Source: Ailanthus altissimus
Lineage: Eukaryota > Streptophyta > Magnoliopsida > Sapindales > Simaroubaceae
Reading direction: 5' to 3'
DNA length: 64,000 nt
Assembly: GCA_946807835.1 (NCBI GenBank)
Contig: OX327683.1
Span: 11,723,001 to 11,787,000 of the forward strand
Under the pieces are notes generated by a model, which was given only the letters and a program-made list of their open reading frames with translations, was not told where the DNA came from and did no database searches. This document shows, one piece after another, positions 12,021 through 21,228 of the stretch (position 1 is the stretch's first letter; each line of letters opens with the position of its first letter). Both the position numbers and the translations under genes were made by a program.

Positions 12021-13390
12021 CAGCCCCCAACCAGCTTATTGCTAGTCTCTAGCAATTCAAGCATAAATAGAATATGCAAAACTACCTAAGCACTTCAATC
12101 AAAACGTCAGTTCGAGATCACTGTTGCTATCATGGTTTTTTCAATTACAACTTCCATAATTTGTGTGTGTGTGAACTAAGCCATAACCATCTAACCACAA
12201 ACCACAATAGATATAGCCTTGAGAATTTCTCCAAGTAAAAGCCTCAACTCCATATCCTCACAGGTGTATGATTGTTTAAAAGGTTAGGACTTCTCTTATG
12301 GAGTTGGAAAACAGTTAAGCACTCAAGAAAAAGTCAATTTTAAGGACAGACATATAAACTAACATTGATCCGAAGATAGAAAAATTATTTGTTTAAAAAT
12401 CAATTATTCATATCATACGCCAACTTTAGAACTTTAATTGGCTTGTGAGAATAATACAATTATAACTTAGTGAGAAAACTGTTTTACAAGGTATTTGTCT
12501 TCTAAAATTGAATGAAAACTTTATTAAACTGAATTGCTTCTTCTTTTTTTTTTTCTTGTTTTTGGTACTTTTGTGTTTTTTTTTTTTTTGTATTTTTGTA
12601 TTTTTGAAGAATACAAGGAAGCATTATAAAGGTTTCTCACCAAATTATATTATGCACAAATGTAACCAACTTATCCTTAATTCAAATAATATCATTCTAA
12701 ACAAAAATTAACCAATTCAAAGGATCAATGAAGGTTCATAAGCTGTTTTCTCAACCTTTCCACTTACTCACAAAAGATATGCGAGATTAGAAAAATATAT
12801 ACTTAAACATGGGAATTCTCTTGACTATATAAATTGAATCATCCATCTTACCACAAGGCTTAGCATTGTGCTCAAAAATATTTTGGAAGTCATTCTTTAG
12901 TAACCTAGATAGAAACAGTGACTCAACCTAAACAATTCTGAAATCATACTTAGGCAGAAAAGCAAATTCCTTTATACAAGAATTACCAAGACTACAAGCA
13001 GTAAACAACAATGCATGAAATATAAAACAAAATAACAAAAAGTTAGTTAAAATGCATTTCAAAAGTTAGTACTAAAACTCCTTACTCTGCCATTTTAATT
13101 TGACCTAGAATGCGTCTCAAGAGTTCAAGAATGAACTCTTTACTCTGCCATTTTAATCAAATGTCGGACCACAATTTTTTTTTTTGCAAAATGCAACGTA
13201 TGTCTATTATCCTCCCCCCAAACCAGATGAAACATTGTCCTCAATGTTTAAATAGAAAGAGATAAAGTATAGGAGACATTACCTGAAACGCCAGTTATTT
13301 GAAAGAAACAAACCTGAGAGACACTTAAGCAAATATAAACTAAAATGATGGTACTGATAAATAAATAAATAAATAAATAAAAAGAAAAAT
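12021..13390 (-). other. 3' untranslated region and polypurine tracts of element A
   Basis: Next to the 3' LTR the minus strand reads CTGGTTGGGGGCTG (12034-12021), a good polypurine tract for plus-strand priming. A second G-rich tract, TTTGGGGGGAGG (13222-13211), follows a GAGGACAATG phrase of the kind often found after pol in Athila-like elements. Long T runs at 12541-12602 are A runs on the element's sense strand and could be remains of a poly(A) tail from the captured transcript, though such runs are also common in these 3' regions. An AAAT microsatellite lies at 13359-13381. No coding frame is seen. Confidence 0.75.
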
Positions 13391-14038
13391 TTACAAACGG
13401 AGTGTCAGATCCAATTTTCGCTTGTTAAGGCCCACTGACCAATCGATCCGAGTTATTGCTGGGTCAGGTTCGTAGGTAACTGCCTGTAATTTGTTAATCA
13501 ATTCATCCGCCTCAGTAGCAGAAACCAGGATCTGTCGCGCCGAATGTGAAATAAAATTCTGTTCCACAGCTTGATCAAGAAAACAAAGTAAGCAATCAAA
13601 ATAGTTACTAACATTCAACAAACCTATGGGTTTTCGGTGGATATTCAGTTGGGCCCAAGAGACAATTTGAAAAATTTCTTCCAAGGTACGAAAACCACCT
13701 GGTAAAGCAATAAAAGCGTCTGCATTGCAAAGCATTCTGGCTATACGTTCATGCATGGATGAGACTTGTAATTCTTCCCCTATTGTTTTCCCGGTCAGGT
13801 TTCCCACGGCCAAAGCTGTAGGAATAATACCTAAAACTTGACTTCCTCCTAAATGTGCAGCTGTTGACACACACCCCATTAGCCCAAGGCCACCTCCTCC
13901 ATAAATCAAATGAATTTTTCTTACAGCTAATATTTTTCCTAGATTGTTTGCTGCTTCTACGAACAATTTACTCTCCCCAGGACTAGATCCACAAAATACA
14001 CATATATTTCAAAATTGTCGAACTTGGGTTTCCTCCAT
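13391..14038 (-). pseudogene. LOG-like cytokinin-activating enzyme captured by element A
   Basis: LOG enzymes release active cytokinin bases from cytokinin riboside 5'-monophosphates by removing phosphoribose. This frame spans 215 codons from an ATG at 14038, the normal size of a plant LOG protein. Visible features: ICVFCGSSPG near residue 11, a glycine-rich YGGGGLGLMG near residue 50, MHERIARM around residue 94, and the signature at 113-121 read as PGGFRTLEE. The family motif is PGGxGTxxE, so the second conserved Gly is Arg here. An in-frame TGA at codon 10 (14009-14011) separates the ATG from the rest, and no other good start lies before the core. There are no introns, whereas plant LOG genes are normally multi-exon, so it looks like a reverse-transcribed mRNA copy. 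It lies in the sense direction between pol and the 3' LTR. Family assignment is firm; current activity is doubtful. Confidence 0.9.
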
Positions 14039-14353
14039 ATCTACTCTCACCTTTATCTCAATATATGAAAATGAAAAAACTGAGGTGCTGTATTTTTAGA
14101 GTGCCAAATGATAACAATGATTATGGTAACCCGACAGTTTGTCAAAAGAGAGTTAAAAATAAAATACAAAAATTTAAACATAATGACCCACATGCATTAT
14201 TGAACAAAAAGATTTGAATTTAAGACATCTACATGAGTAGCCCTACTATTCATAAAATAAAGGTTGAAATTAAAACACATGTATTTACAAGTAGTTGTGA
14301 TTGTGGCTCACATCTTCCTTTGGTTTTACGTCCAGTAACGACTTAAACGCCCT
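14039..14353. other. Spacer between the two accessory frames of element A
   Basis: About 315 bp, A/T-rich, without an open frame. On the minus strand it would serve as the 3' part of the cysteine-rich frame's unit and the 5' part of the LOG-like unit. No promoter can be defended. Confidence 0.45.
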
Positions 14354-14902
14354 CTATGGGTCGGGGATAGGCTTCCCATCCAATTTTCTTATAAATTGGC
14401 AAACAGGGTCTTTTAGAGTCAGATTCCCGAGACTATACCGTTGATGTTCATTTTTGAATTTGTTCCATAAATCGAGAAGTTCATGTTGCACGAGCCCACA
14501 GGGATGCGTCTCAAGAGTCAATAGGATATCATCCAAAGACTCCTTACTCAGTCCATCCTTAATGAACTGAATTTTGTCTTCTCGATTTCTAGATACGAAT
14601 CCTAAAGAACGACAACTCCGATTACAATTCCATCGAGCACATTTATGACAGACTTGTAACCTTTTTGCTCATCGCCTTTTGGCATAAGAGCTTCTTCCAA
14701 GACCAGGCATATGAGAAACAAAATCATTTTCAAACTCACCAGACAACTGAACCTTGGCTTCAATTAACCAACGAAGGTCCACAGGGATATTACCCAACAT
14801 CAATAGCCTTAGTCTTTCACACCGTGCTTTGTAAATCTTAAGTAGAGCATTTTGAGGAAATGAAGGAAAACGTTTTTTAAGGTTGGCAAGAATGCGATCC
14901 AT
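14354..14902 (-). pseudogene. Unrecognised basic cysteine-rich accessory frame of element A
   Basis: A 182-codon frame starting at the ATG at 14902 and ending at 14354, broken by a single in-frame TGA near codon 78 (about 14669). I do not recognise a named family. The N-terminal part is helical-looking and charged (residues 1-75). Around the stop there is a basic stretch (SSYAKRR before it, AKRL after it), directly followed by CHKCARWNCNRSC, a CX2CX4CX3C cluster that could bind zinc, then SLGFVSRNREDKIQFIKDG. The order 'basic run, then cysteine cluster' recalls small cysteine-rich nucleic-acid-binding proteins of some plant RNA viruses; this is an impression, not an assignment. The ATG is preceded by a pyrimidine-rich, leader-like stretch (14903-14930). 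It is sense to gag-pol, in the env position. Frame continuity on both sides of the stop argues that it was under coding constraint until recently. Confidence 0.6.
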
Positions 14903-15150
14903 TTTGAAAGAAAGAAAAGAGATGAATGCACAGTTTGAGGGACAGTTTTTAGGGAACTGAGAAACCGACTTTAATAGTCACGGAGTACCGTATCCGTCAC
15001 TTGACCGGGAAATAAAATCACACTGAAGAAAAAATAAAAAGAAGAAAATAAAGTAAAATAAAATGTGCAGGAAAATAAAAGCAAAAATAGAAAGTCAAAA
15101 GATAAAATATAGACAAAATATAAAATATGGTACAGATAGATTGAACCTGA

Positions 15151-18100
15151 TCAATCACGATAGACAGGATCCACAAGAGGGATCTCGCCTAGGTACATAG
15201 AGTCGTTTACCTTTTCCACGTAGCTTTTTAGCCGCTGTCCATTCACTTTGAAAGTTCGTCCATCAGTGGGGTCTTCTATTTCAACAGCACCATTAAGAAA
15301 AACATGTCTTACCATAAATAGACCAGTCCATCGAGATCTCAACTTTCCAGGGTGTAAATGCAATCGAGAATCATAAAGATAGACCCGTTGATTTGGCTCA
15401 AAGTGTTTCCTTGAGATCTGTTTATCATGAGCTACTTTCATTTTAGCTTTGTAAATTTTGGAGTTGTCATATGCGTCATTTCGTAGCTCTTCTATTTCTG
15501 ATAATTGTAACTTTCTCTGGAGACCTAAGATGATTTTGTATGCAGTACGATATGCCCATAATGCATCAGAAAGGCGTAGGGACCAATCTTTGCGATTCGG
15601 GTTAACCGTCTTTTCCAAAATCTGTTTAACCTCTCTATTTGCTAGTTCAGCTTGTCCATTTGTCTGTGGATGGTATGCAGTGGAAACTTTGTGAAGAACA
15701 CCATACCTGCGCATCAAAGCTTCAAAAGAACGATTACAAAAATGTGTTCCTTGGTCACTAATGATGACACGTGGCGTACCGTACCTAGATAACACATTTT
15801 CTTTTAAGAATTTTACCACAGTTGTATTATCATTAGTACGACAAGCTACAGCCTCCACCCATTTTGATACATAGTCAACAGCTAAAAGGATGTAAAGATA
15901 GCCAAAAGATGAAGGAAATGGACCCATAAAATCAATACCCCAACAGTCAAATATCTCGATAACAAGAATAAGGTTAAGAGGCATCATATTTCTTCGAGAT
16001 AAAGCACCTAACTTTTGACATCTTTCACAGGAACGACAAAAATTATTAGTGTCTTTGAACAAAGTGGGCCAATAAAGACCACACTGTAAAATTTTCACAG
16101 CTGTCTTCTTCATAGAAAAATGGCCACCGCAGGCAGCACTATGGCAAAAATTTAAGACACTAGAAACTTTACTTTCAGGAATGCAACGTCTCATTATTTG
16201 GTCAGGACAATATTTGAAAAGATATGGATCATCCCAATAAAAGTTACGTACCTCAACCAAGAACTTACGCTTATCTTGTGCACTCCAGTCAGATGGAAGT
16301 TCACCACAAACCAAATAATTTACGATATGTGCATACCAAGGTATTTGGCTTATAGCAAAAAGATGTTCATCTGGAAAATCGTCTCGAATGGGTGGCAAAT
16401 CAGTAGAGTCAGTGAACTCAAGGCGGGATAGATGATCAGCAACAACATTTTCAACGCCTTTCTTATCTTTGATGGTTATATCAAATTCCTGCAAAAGAAG
16501 AATCCACCTAATTAAACGGGCTTTAGCATCCTTCTTAGAAAGAAGGTACTTAAAGGCTGCATGGTCAGTAAAAATAACAATAGGTGAACCAATCAAATAA
16601 GAATGAAATTTATCTAAGGCAAAAACAACAGCTAATAGTTCTTTTTCAGTAGTAGTGTAATTCATTTGAGCATCATTCAAAGTCCTACTAGCATAATAAA
16701 CAACAAAGGGTTTTCCCTCCCTCCGTTGCCCAAGAACTGCTCCTACAGCATAATTACTTGCATCACACATAATTTCAAATGGGAGGTTCCAATCCGGTGA
16801 TTGCATGATAGGAGCGGTGGTGAGTTTGGCAATTAGTGTTCGGAATGCCTCCTCACACTCTTGTGTCCATGTAAATTCTGCATCTTTTAGCAAAAGGTTA
16901 CACAATGGTCTAGATATGGCAGAAAAATTTTGTATAAACCTTCTGTAAAATCCAGCGTGTCCAAGAAAGGATCGGAAATCTTTTACCGTTTTAGGTGTAG
17001 GTAATTTAGAGATTAATTCAATTTTTGCCTTGTCAACCTCTATCCCTCTTTCAGATACAATGTGCCCTAAAACGATTCCTGAAGATACCATGAAATGACA
17101 TTTCTCCCAATTTAGCACAAGTCCTTTTTCTTCACACCTACTCAAAACAGATTTCAAGTTAAGTAGGCATAAATCAAAAGAATTACCAAAAACAGTCAAA
17201 TCATCCATAAAAACTTCCATGCATTTTTCAACCATATCAGAGAAAATACTCAACATGCAACGCTGGAAAGTAGTTGGTGCATTACATAATCCAAATGGCA
17301 TTCTACGAAAAGCATAAGTACCAAAAGGGCATGTAAAAGTAGTTTTTTCTTGATCTTCTATAGCTATCTCAATCTGGTAATACCCTGAATACCCATCAAG
17401 AAAGCAATAAAAAGGATGTCCAGCTACACGTTCTAAAATTTGGTCGATAAAAGGCAATGGAAAATAGTCTTTCCTAGTGGCTGTGTTTAACTTTCTATAA
17501 TCAATACACATTCTCCAACCACTTACTACCCTAGTTGGAACAGGTATCCCATTCTCATTTTCAACAACAGTAACCCCAGATTTCTTCGGAACTACTTGAG
17601 TTGGACTTACCCATTGACTATCAGAAATTGGGTAGATTATACCCGCATCTAATAGTTTCAAGACCTCTTTCTTCACTACTTCTTTCATTGTTGGGTTAAG
17701 TCTTCTTTGTGGGTCTCTACGAGGTTGGGAACCTTCCTCTAAATGAATTCTATGGGAGCATATCAATGGAGAAATACCTTTAATATCAGCTATGGTCCAA
17801 CCTAATGCAGACTTATGTTCTTTTAACAATTTTATCAATTTTTTCTCTTGTTCAGCACTAAGTTCAGAAGAAATGATGATAGGAAAGGTATCACCTGGTC
17901 CCAAGAATGCGTGTTTCAAACCTTTGGGCAGTGGAGAAAGCTCAACTTGTGGTGTCTCGAGGTTTGATGGTTTCGGTCTCTCCTTCTCTCGTGGCAACTC
18001 TTCAAAGTGTGGCTGCCAAAATCGAGTCCGTTTATCCTGTGAGTCAAAAATACTAAACACATCAGTTGTTACATCAGGATAATACAATTCTTCAAAATTA

Positions 18101-18324
18101 AAATTGAGAAGGTTTTTCGAAGAATCATAGCCATGATTTTTATAAGCTTCCTCCGCTACAAGTGTGTCTATCATATATGAATGATAGCACTCGTCTTCTT
18201 CTCGTTGTTGTTTGCCAATGTTGAAAATGTTCACCTCAAGAGTCATATTCCCAAAAGATAATTTCATTAGACCATTTCTGCAATTAATAAGAGCGTTAGC
18301 AGTGGCTAGAAAAGGTCTCCCCAA
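15151..18324 (-). CDS. pol: Pol polyprotein of element A: reverse transcriptase, RNase H, integrase
   Basis: A 1,057-codon frame, same reading frame as gag-protease and separated from it only by one TAG. It opens with the end of the protease domain ([13 protein letters not shown]). Reverse transcriptase follows, with [12 protein letters not shown] and the catalytic FMDD near residues 372-375 (FMDD instead of YMDD). RNase H starts near residue 518 ([15 protein letters not shown]) and contains TDHAA. The integrase has an HHCC zinc domain (about 727-770) and a complete D,D-35-E triad at about residues 795, 856 and 892 ([25 protein letters not shown]). After WAYRTAYK the sequence passes at once to a [14 protein letters not shown] segment. 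This junction looks short compared with related elements, suggesting an in-frame deletion. Apart from that the protein appears intact. Confidence 0.92.
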   Translation of the reverse strand: MGRPFLATANALINCRNGLMKLSFGNMTLEVNIFNIGKQQREEDECYHSYMIDTLVAEEAYKNHGYDSSKNLLNFNFEELYYPDVTTDVFSIFDSQDKRTRFWQPHFEELPREKERPKPSNLETPQVELSPLPKGLKHAFLGPGDTFPIIISSELSAEQEKKLIKLLKEHKSALGWTIADIKGISPLICSHRIHLEEGSQPRRDPQRRLNPTMKEVVKKEVLKLLDAGIIYPISDSQWVSPTQVVPKKSGVTVVENENGIPVPTRVVSGWRMCIDYRKLNTATRKDYFPLPFIDQILERVAGHPFYCFLDGYSGYYQIEIAIEDQEKTTFTCPFGTYAFRRMPFGLCNAPTTFQRCMLSIFSDMVEKCMEVFMDDLTVFGNSFDLCLLNLKSVLSRCEEKGLVLNWEKCHFMVSSGIVLGHIVSERGIEVDKAKIELISKLPTPKTVKDFRSFLGHAGFYRRFIQNFSAISRPLCNLLLKDAEFTWTQECEEAFRTLIAKLTTAPIMQSPDWNLPFEIMCDASNYAVGAVLGQRREGKPFVVYYASRTLNDAQMNYTTTEKELLAVVFALDKFHSYLIGSPIVIFTDHAAFKYLLSKKDAKARLIRWILLLQEFDITIKDKKGVENVVADHLSRLEFTDSTDLPPIRDDFPDEHLFAISQIPWYAHIVNYLVCGELPSDWSAQDKRKFLVEVRNFYWDDPYLFKYCPDQIMRRCIPESKVSSVLNFCHSAACGGHFSMKKTAVKILQCGLYWPTLFKDTNNFCRSCERCQKLGALSRRNMMPLNLILVIEIFDCWGIDFMGPFPSSFGYLYILLAVDYVSKWVEAVACRTNDNTTVVKFLKENVLSRYGTPRVIISDQGTHFCNRSFEALMRRYGVLHKVSTAYHPQTNGQAELANREVKQILEKTVNPNRKDWSLRLSDALWAYRTAYKIILGLQRKLQLSEIEELRNDAYDNSKIYKAKMKVAHDKQISRKHFEPNQRVYLYDSRLHLHPGKLRSRWTGLFMVRHVFLNGAVEIEDPTDGRTFKVNGQRLKSYVEKVNDSMYLGEIPLVDPVYRD

Positions 18325-18342
18325 AATAAGAGGGATTTTTGA

Positions 18343-20526
18343 CTACATGTTAACAACAGAATGAGTATCTAAAACAAGAAAATCAACAGGATAGTAAAAT
18401 TTGTCAATTTGCAACAAAACATCTTCTACTATTCCCTGTGGTTTCTTGATTGATCGGTCAGCTAATTGTAGGACTACAGATGTTGGTTTAATCTCACCAA
18501 GTCCCAACTGCAAGTAAATAGAATAAGGCATTAAATTTACACTTGCTCCTAAGTCCAATAAAGCTTGACCAAACTCATGTGTCCCAATTTGGCAGGAGAT
18601 TGTGGGACATCCTGGGTCTTTATACTTGGGTGGTGTCTTTTGTTCAATCACTGCACTTACTTGTTCTGCCAAAAATGCAGTTTTCTTCACATGGTGTTTT
18701 CTTTTGATAGTGCATAAATCCTTGATGATTTTGGCATAAGTTGGAACCTGCTTAATCAAATGTAACAAGGGAAGATTAATTTTAACTTGTTTCAAATGTT
18801 CCAAAATCTCACCTTGAATTTCTGAATTTTTCCCAACCGGTCTAAGAGCTTGAGGAAAAGGCATTGGGATTGAAAACTTACTTTCGGGCTCTTTTTCCAT
18901 TGTGGCCTCTTTTTCAAGGGGGGCATCTTTACTACTCGTAGATGTGTTAATTTTAGGAGTAGGCTCACTTACAATCTTACCACTTCGAGTAGTAATGGCA
19001 TTGACTTCTTTGAGATTTTGAACATCAGAAGTAGAAGCTTGTGCCATGAATTGTCCTTTTGGATTGGATTGAGGTTGAGATGGAAACTTACCTCGCTCTT
19101 GTACAGTTAAGGCACTGGTCAATTTTGTGATTTGACTCTTGATTTCTTTGTTTTCGTCCACCACATGTGCAAGAATTGTTTCAAATTTTTGATTAGTCTT
19201 ACTTTGTGCCTCCATAAATGCTTGTAATGTATCCTCTAAAGAACTCCTAGTTGGTCGTGCATTATATTGAGGTGCAACATAAGACTTGGGTGCTTGTTGT
19301 TCTTGTTTCCACTGGCTGTTGGCTTGTTGGTCAGATTTCCAACTGAAATTTGGGTAGTTTCTCCAGCTAGGATTATATGTTTCAGAGAAGGGTGAATAAG
19401 GCTTCTTGTACATCCCTAAGGCATTACATTGTTCCTCATATATCCCTCTCATCTCATTATACGTGGGGCAATCCTGAGCTAAGTGTTCCGCTCCTCCACA
19501 AACAAAACAGACATCGTGTGACTCAACTCTAGCAACCGTGTGGGTGACCCTTCTATCTTTAGTTTTCAAGGCCTCTAACTCCCTAGTTAAGACCTCTAAT
19601 TGGGCTTTGAGGTTATCCTCTTTCCTAAGATGGAAAACTCCATTGGGTCGTGACCTATTTGTGCTTTCAGTAATGCTAGGTCCAGTCCATGTATGGGCTT
19701 TTTCGGCTAAGTCATTAAGAAATTCTATGGCTTCCTCAGGATCTTTGTGAAGGAACTCCCTATTACACATCATCTCAACAAATTGGCGCTCTCTAATTGT
19801 GAGTCCCTCATAGAAATAACTAACCAAGCGCCAATTTTCATACCCATAGTGAGGGCACAGATTTAGCAACTCTTTAAACCTTTCCCATGCTTGATATAAG
19901 GTTTCACTGTCTTTTTGGGAGAATGAAGAAATTTGTCTTTTCAGGCCATTAGTTTTGTGTTGTGGGAAGTATTTATTGAAAAATGCTTGGGTCATTTCTC
20001 CCCAAGTTCCTATAGACCTCGGCCTCAAAGAGTATAACCAACTCTTTGCTTTGTCTTTCAAAGAAAAAGGGAAAAATTTAAGCCTAACAGTGTCTATAGC
20101 TTCAGGTTGGCTATGGAAGGTGGCAATTACCTCTTCAAATTCCCTAATATGTACATAAGGATTTTCACTATCTAGACCATGAAAAGTGGGAAGAAGTTGT
20201 ATCATTCCAGGTTTAAAATCCGAATGTGGTATGTTAGGTGGAAATATAATGCATGATGGTGTGGCTGTGCGAGTAGGATGCAAGTAATCTTTTAGAGTTC
20301 TAATGGGGTTTTCTTCGTGTTGGCTCATTGTGTTAGAATTACAAGATGAACTAGAAGGTGAATTCTCTTCACTTACAAATTGTGGGAGTGGTTCTAGTTC
20401 TAGTTCTCTCACAAATCTTCCTCGTTTGTCTCTAGGTCGATGCATACATCCTAAATGTTTTTTTTTTTTTTTTTTTTTAGGAAAACAATGCTTAAGGAAA
20501 ATTAAGAAGTGGAATAAACACAACAA
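18343..20526 (-). CDS. gag: Gag-protease polyprotein of element A
   Basis: A 727-codon frame. The capsid domain lies around residues 110-290 (for example AWERFKELLNLCPHYGY). A zinc knuckle of CX2CX4HX4C form follows near residue 341 (CFVCGGAEHLAQDC). The aspartic protease has its active site at LLDLGASVNLM, about residue 655. The frame stops at VVNM-TAG and the pol frame continues in phase 18 bases later, so Gag-Pol would need readthrough of this single amber codon or the codon is a recent mutation. The N-terminus encoded from 20526 contains a lysine run from ~20 consecutive A residues. The downstream Met at residue 28 (20445, MHRPRDKRG) is a more credible start. Gag packages element RNA; the protease matures the polyprotein. 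Confidence 0.92.
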   Translation of the reverse strand: MLCLFHFLIFLKHCFPKKKKKKKHLGCMHRPRDKRGRFVRELELEPLPQFVSEENSPSSSSCNSNTMSQHEENPIRTLKDYLHPTRTATPSCIIFPPNIPHSDFKPGMIQLLPTFHGLDSENPYVHIREFEEVIATFHSQPEAIDTVRLKFFPFSLKDKAKSWLYSLRPRSIGTWGEMTQAFFNKYFPQHKTNGLKRQISSFSQKDSETLYQAWERFKELLNLCPHYGYENWRLVSYFYEGLTIRERQFVEMMCNREFLHKDPEEAIEFLNDLAEKAHTWTGPSITESTNRSRPNGVFHLRKEDNLKAQLEVLTRELEALKTKDRRVTHTVARVESHDVCFVCGGAEHLAQDCPTYNEMRGIYEEQCNALGMYKKPYSPFSETYNPSWRNYPNFSWKSDQQANSQWKQEQQAPKSYVAPQYNARPTRSSLEDTLQAFMEAQSKTNQKFETILAHVVDENKEIKSQITKLTSALTVQERGKFPSQPQSNPKGQFMAQASTSDVQNLKEVNAITTRSGKIVSEPTPKINTSTSSKDAPLEKEATMEKEPESKFSIPMPFPQALRPVGKNSEIQGEILEHLKQVKINLPLLHLIKQVPTYAKIIKDLCTIKRKHHVKKTAFLAEQVSAVIEQKTPPKYKDPGCPTISCQIGTHEFGQALLDLGASVNLMPYSIYLQLGLGEIKPTSVVLQLADRSIKKPQGIVEDVLLQIDKFYYPVDFLVLDTHSVVNM

Positions 20527-20540
20527 GAAATAGAAATAAG

Positions 20541-21100
20541 TTAGGTGGTAAGACCAACCATGAAATATAAATACAATAACTAAACAAACGACTATAAAGT
20601 ACGAAAAAAAAAGTACAATAAATAAATAATAAAAAGAAAATACAATAAGTAAATAAATACAAGGTTAGGCGGTAAAACCGGCCACAAAAAGAAAATACAA
20701 CATATTAACTAAAGAAAATAAATTGCAATAAATACGTAAAAGAAAATGAAAATAAAGTACAATAAAAAAAGTGCAATAAATAAATAGAGTACAATAAGAA
20801 ATAAAGAAACTAAGTTAGGCGGTAGAACCAGCCACAAAATAAAAAGAAAATACAACAAATTAACTAAAGAAATAAAGTACAATAAATAAATAAAAGAAAG
20901 TGAATAAAGTTAGGCGGTAAAACCAGCCATTAAAAAAAAGTGCAATAAATAGACTAAAGAAAATAAAGTGCGATAAATAGATAAAAGAAAATAAACTAAT
21001 TAGGCGGTAAAACCAGCCATTAAGATAATATAAAATATAACAAATTAACTAAAGAAAACAAAATAAATTAGGTGGTAGAACCAACCATGAATAATAAATA
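20541..21100 (-). repeat. Degenerate direct repeats in the 5' leader of element A
   Basis: The 19-21 bp core TTAGGCGGTAAAACCAGCCA (plus strand) recurs at about 20541, 20665, 20815, 20910, 21000 and 21068 with few changes. The cores are separated by A-rich spacers made of acaataaataaa and aactaaagaaaataaa phrases. Each core contains GGCGGTnnnACC(A/G)GCC, which can fold on itself (GGY...RCC) in RNA. It lies between primer site and gag, where packaging and dimerisation signals are expected; function is inferred. Confidence 0.75.
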
Positions 21101-21204
21101 AATTACAACAAAGGAAATAAAACTAAGATTTTGCAAAGAAAAGAAAATATACAAAGTTACCACTTTAGTATTTATAATCGCAACCAACTTTCGCTTAGTG
21201 TGCT

Positions 21205-21222
21205 TCCCCAGCAATGGCGCCA
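21205..21222 (-). other. Primer-binding site of element A (tRNA-Asp type)
   Basis: The minus strand reads TGGCGCCATTGCTGGGGA. This is the tRNA-Asp-type site typical of Athila elements, with two differences from TGGCGCCGTTGCCGGGGA. It lies six bases inside the 5' LTR. Confidence 0.85.
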
Positions 21223-21228
21223 AATTTT

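Noticed and set aside
17792..18082. Plus-strand open frames opposite pol and gag (15458, 16198, 17792, 19538, 19955, 20303)
   Set aside because: Shadows of the well-conserved minus-strand retroelement proteins.
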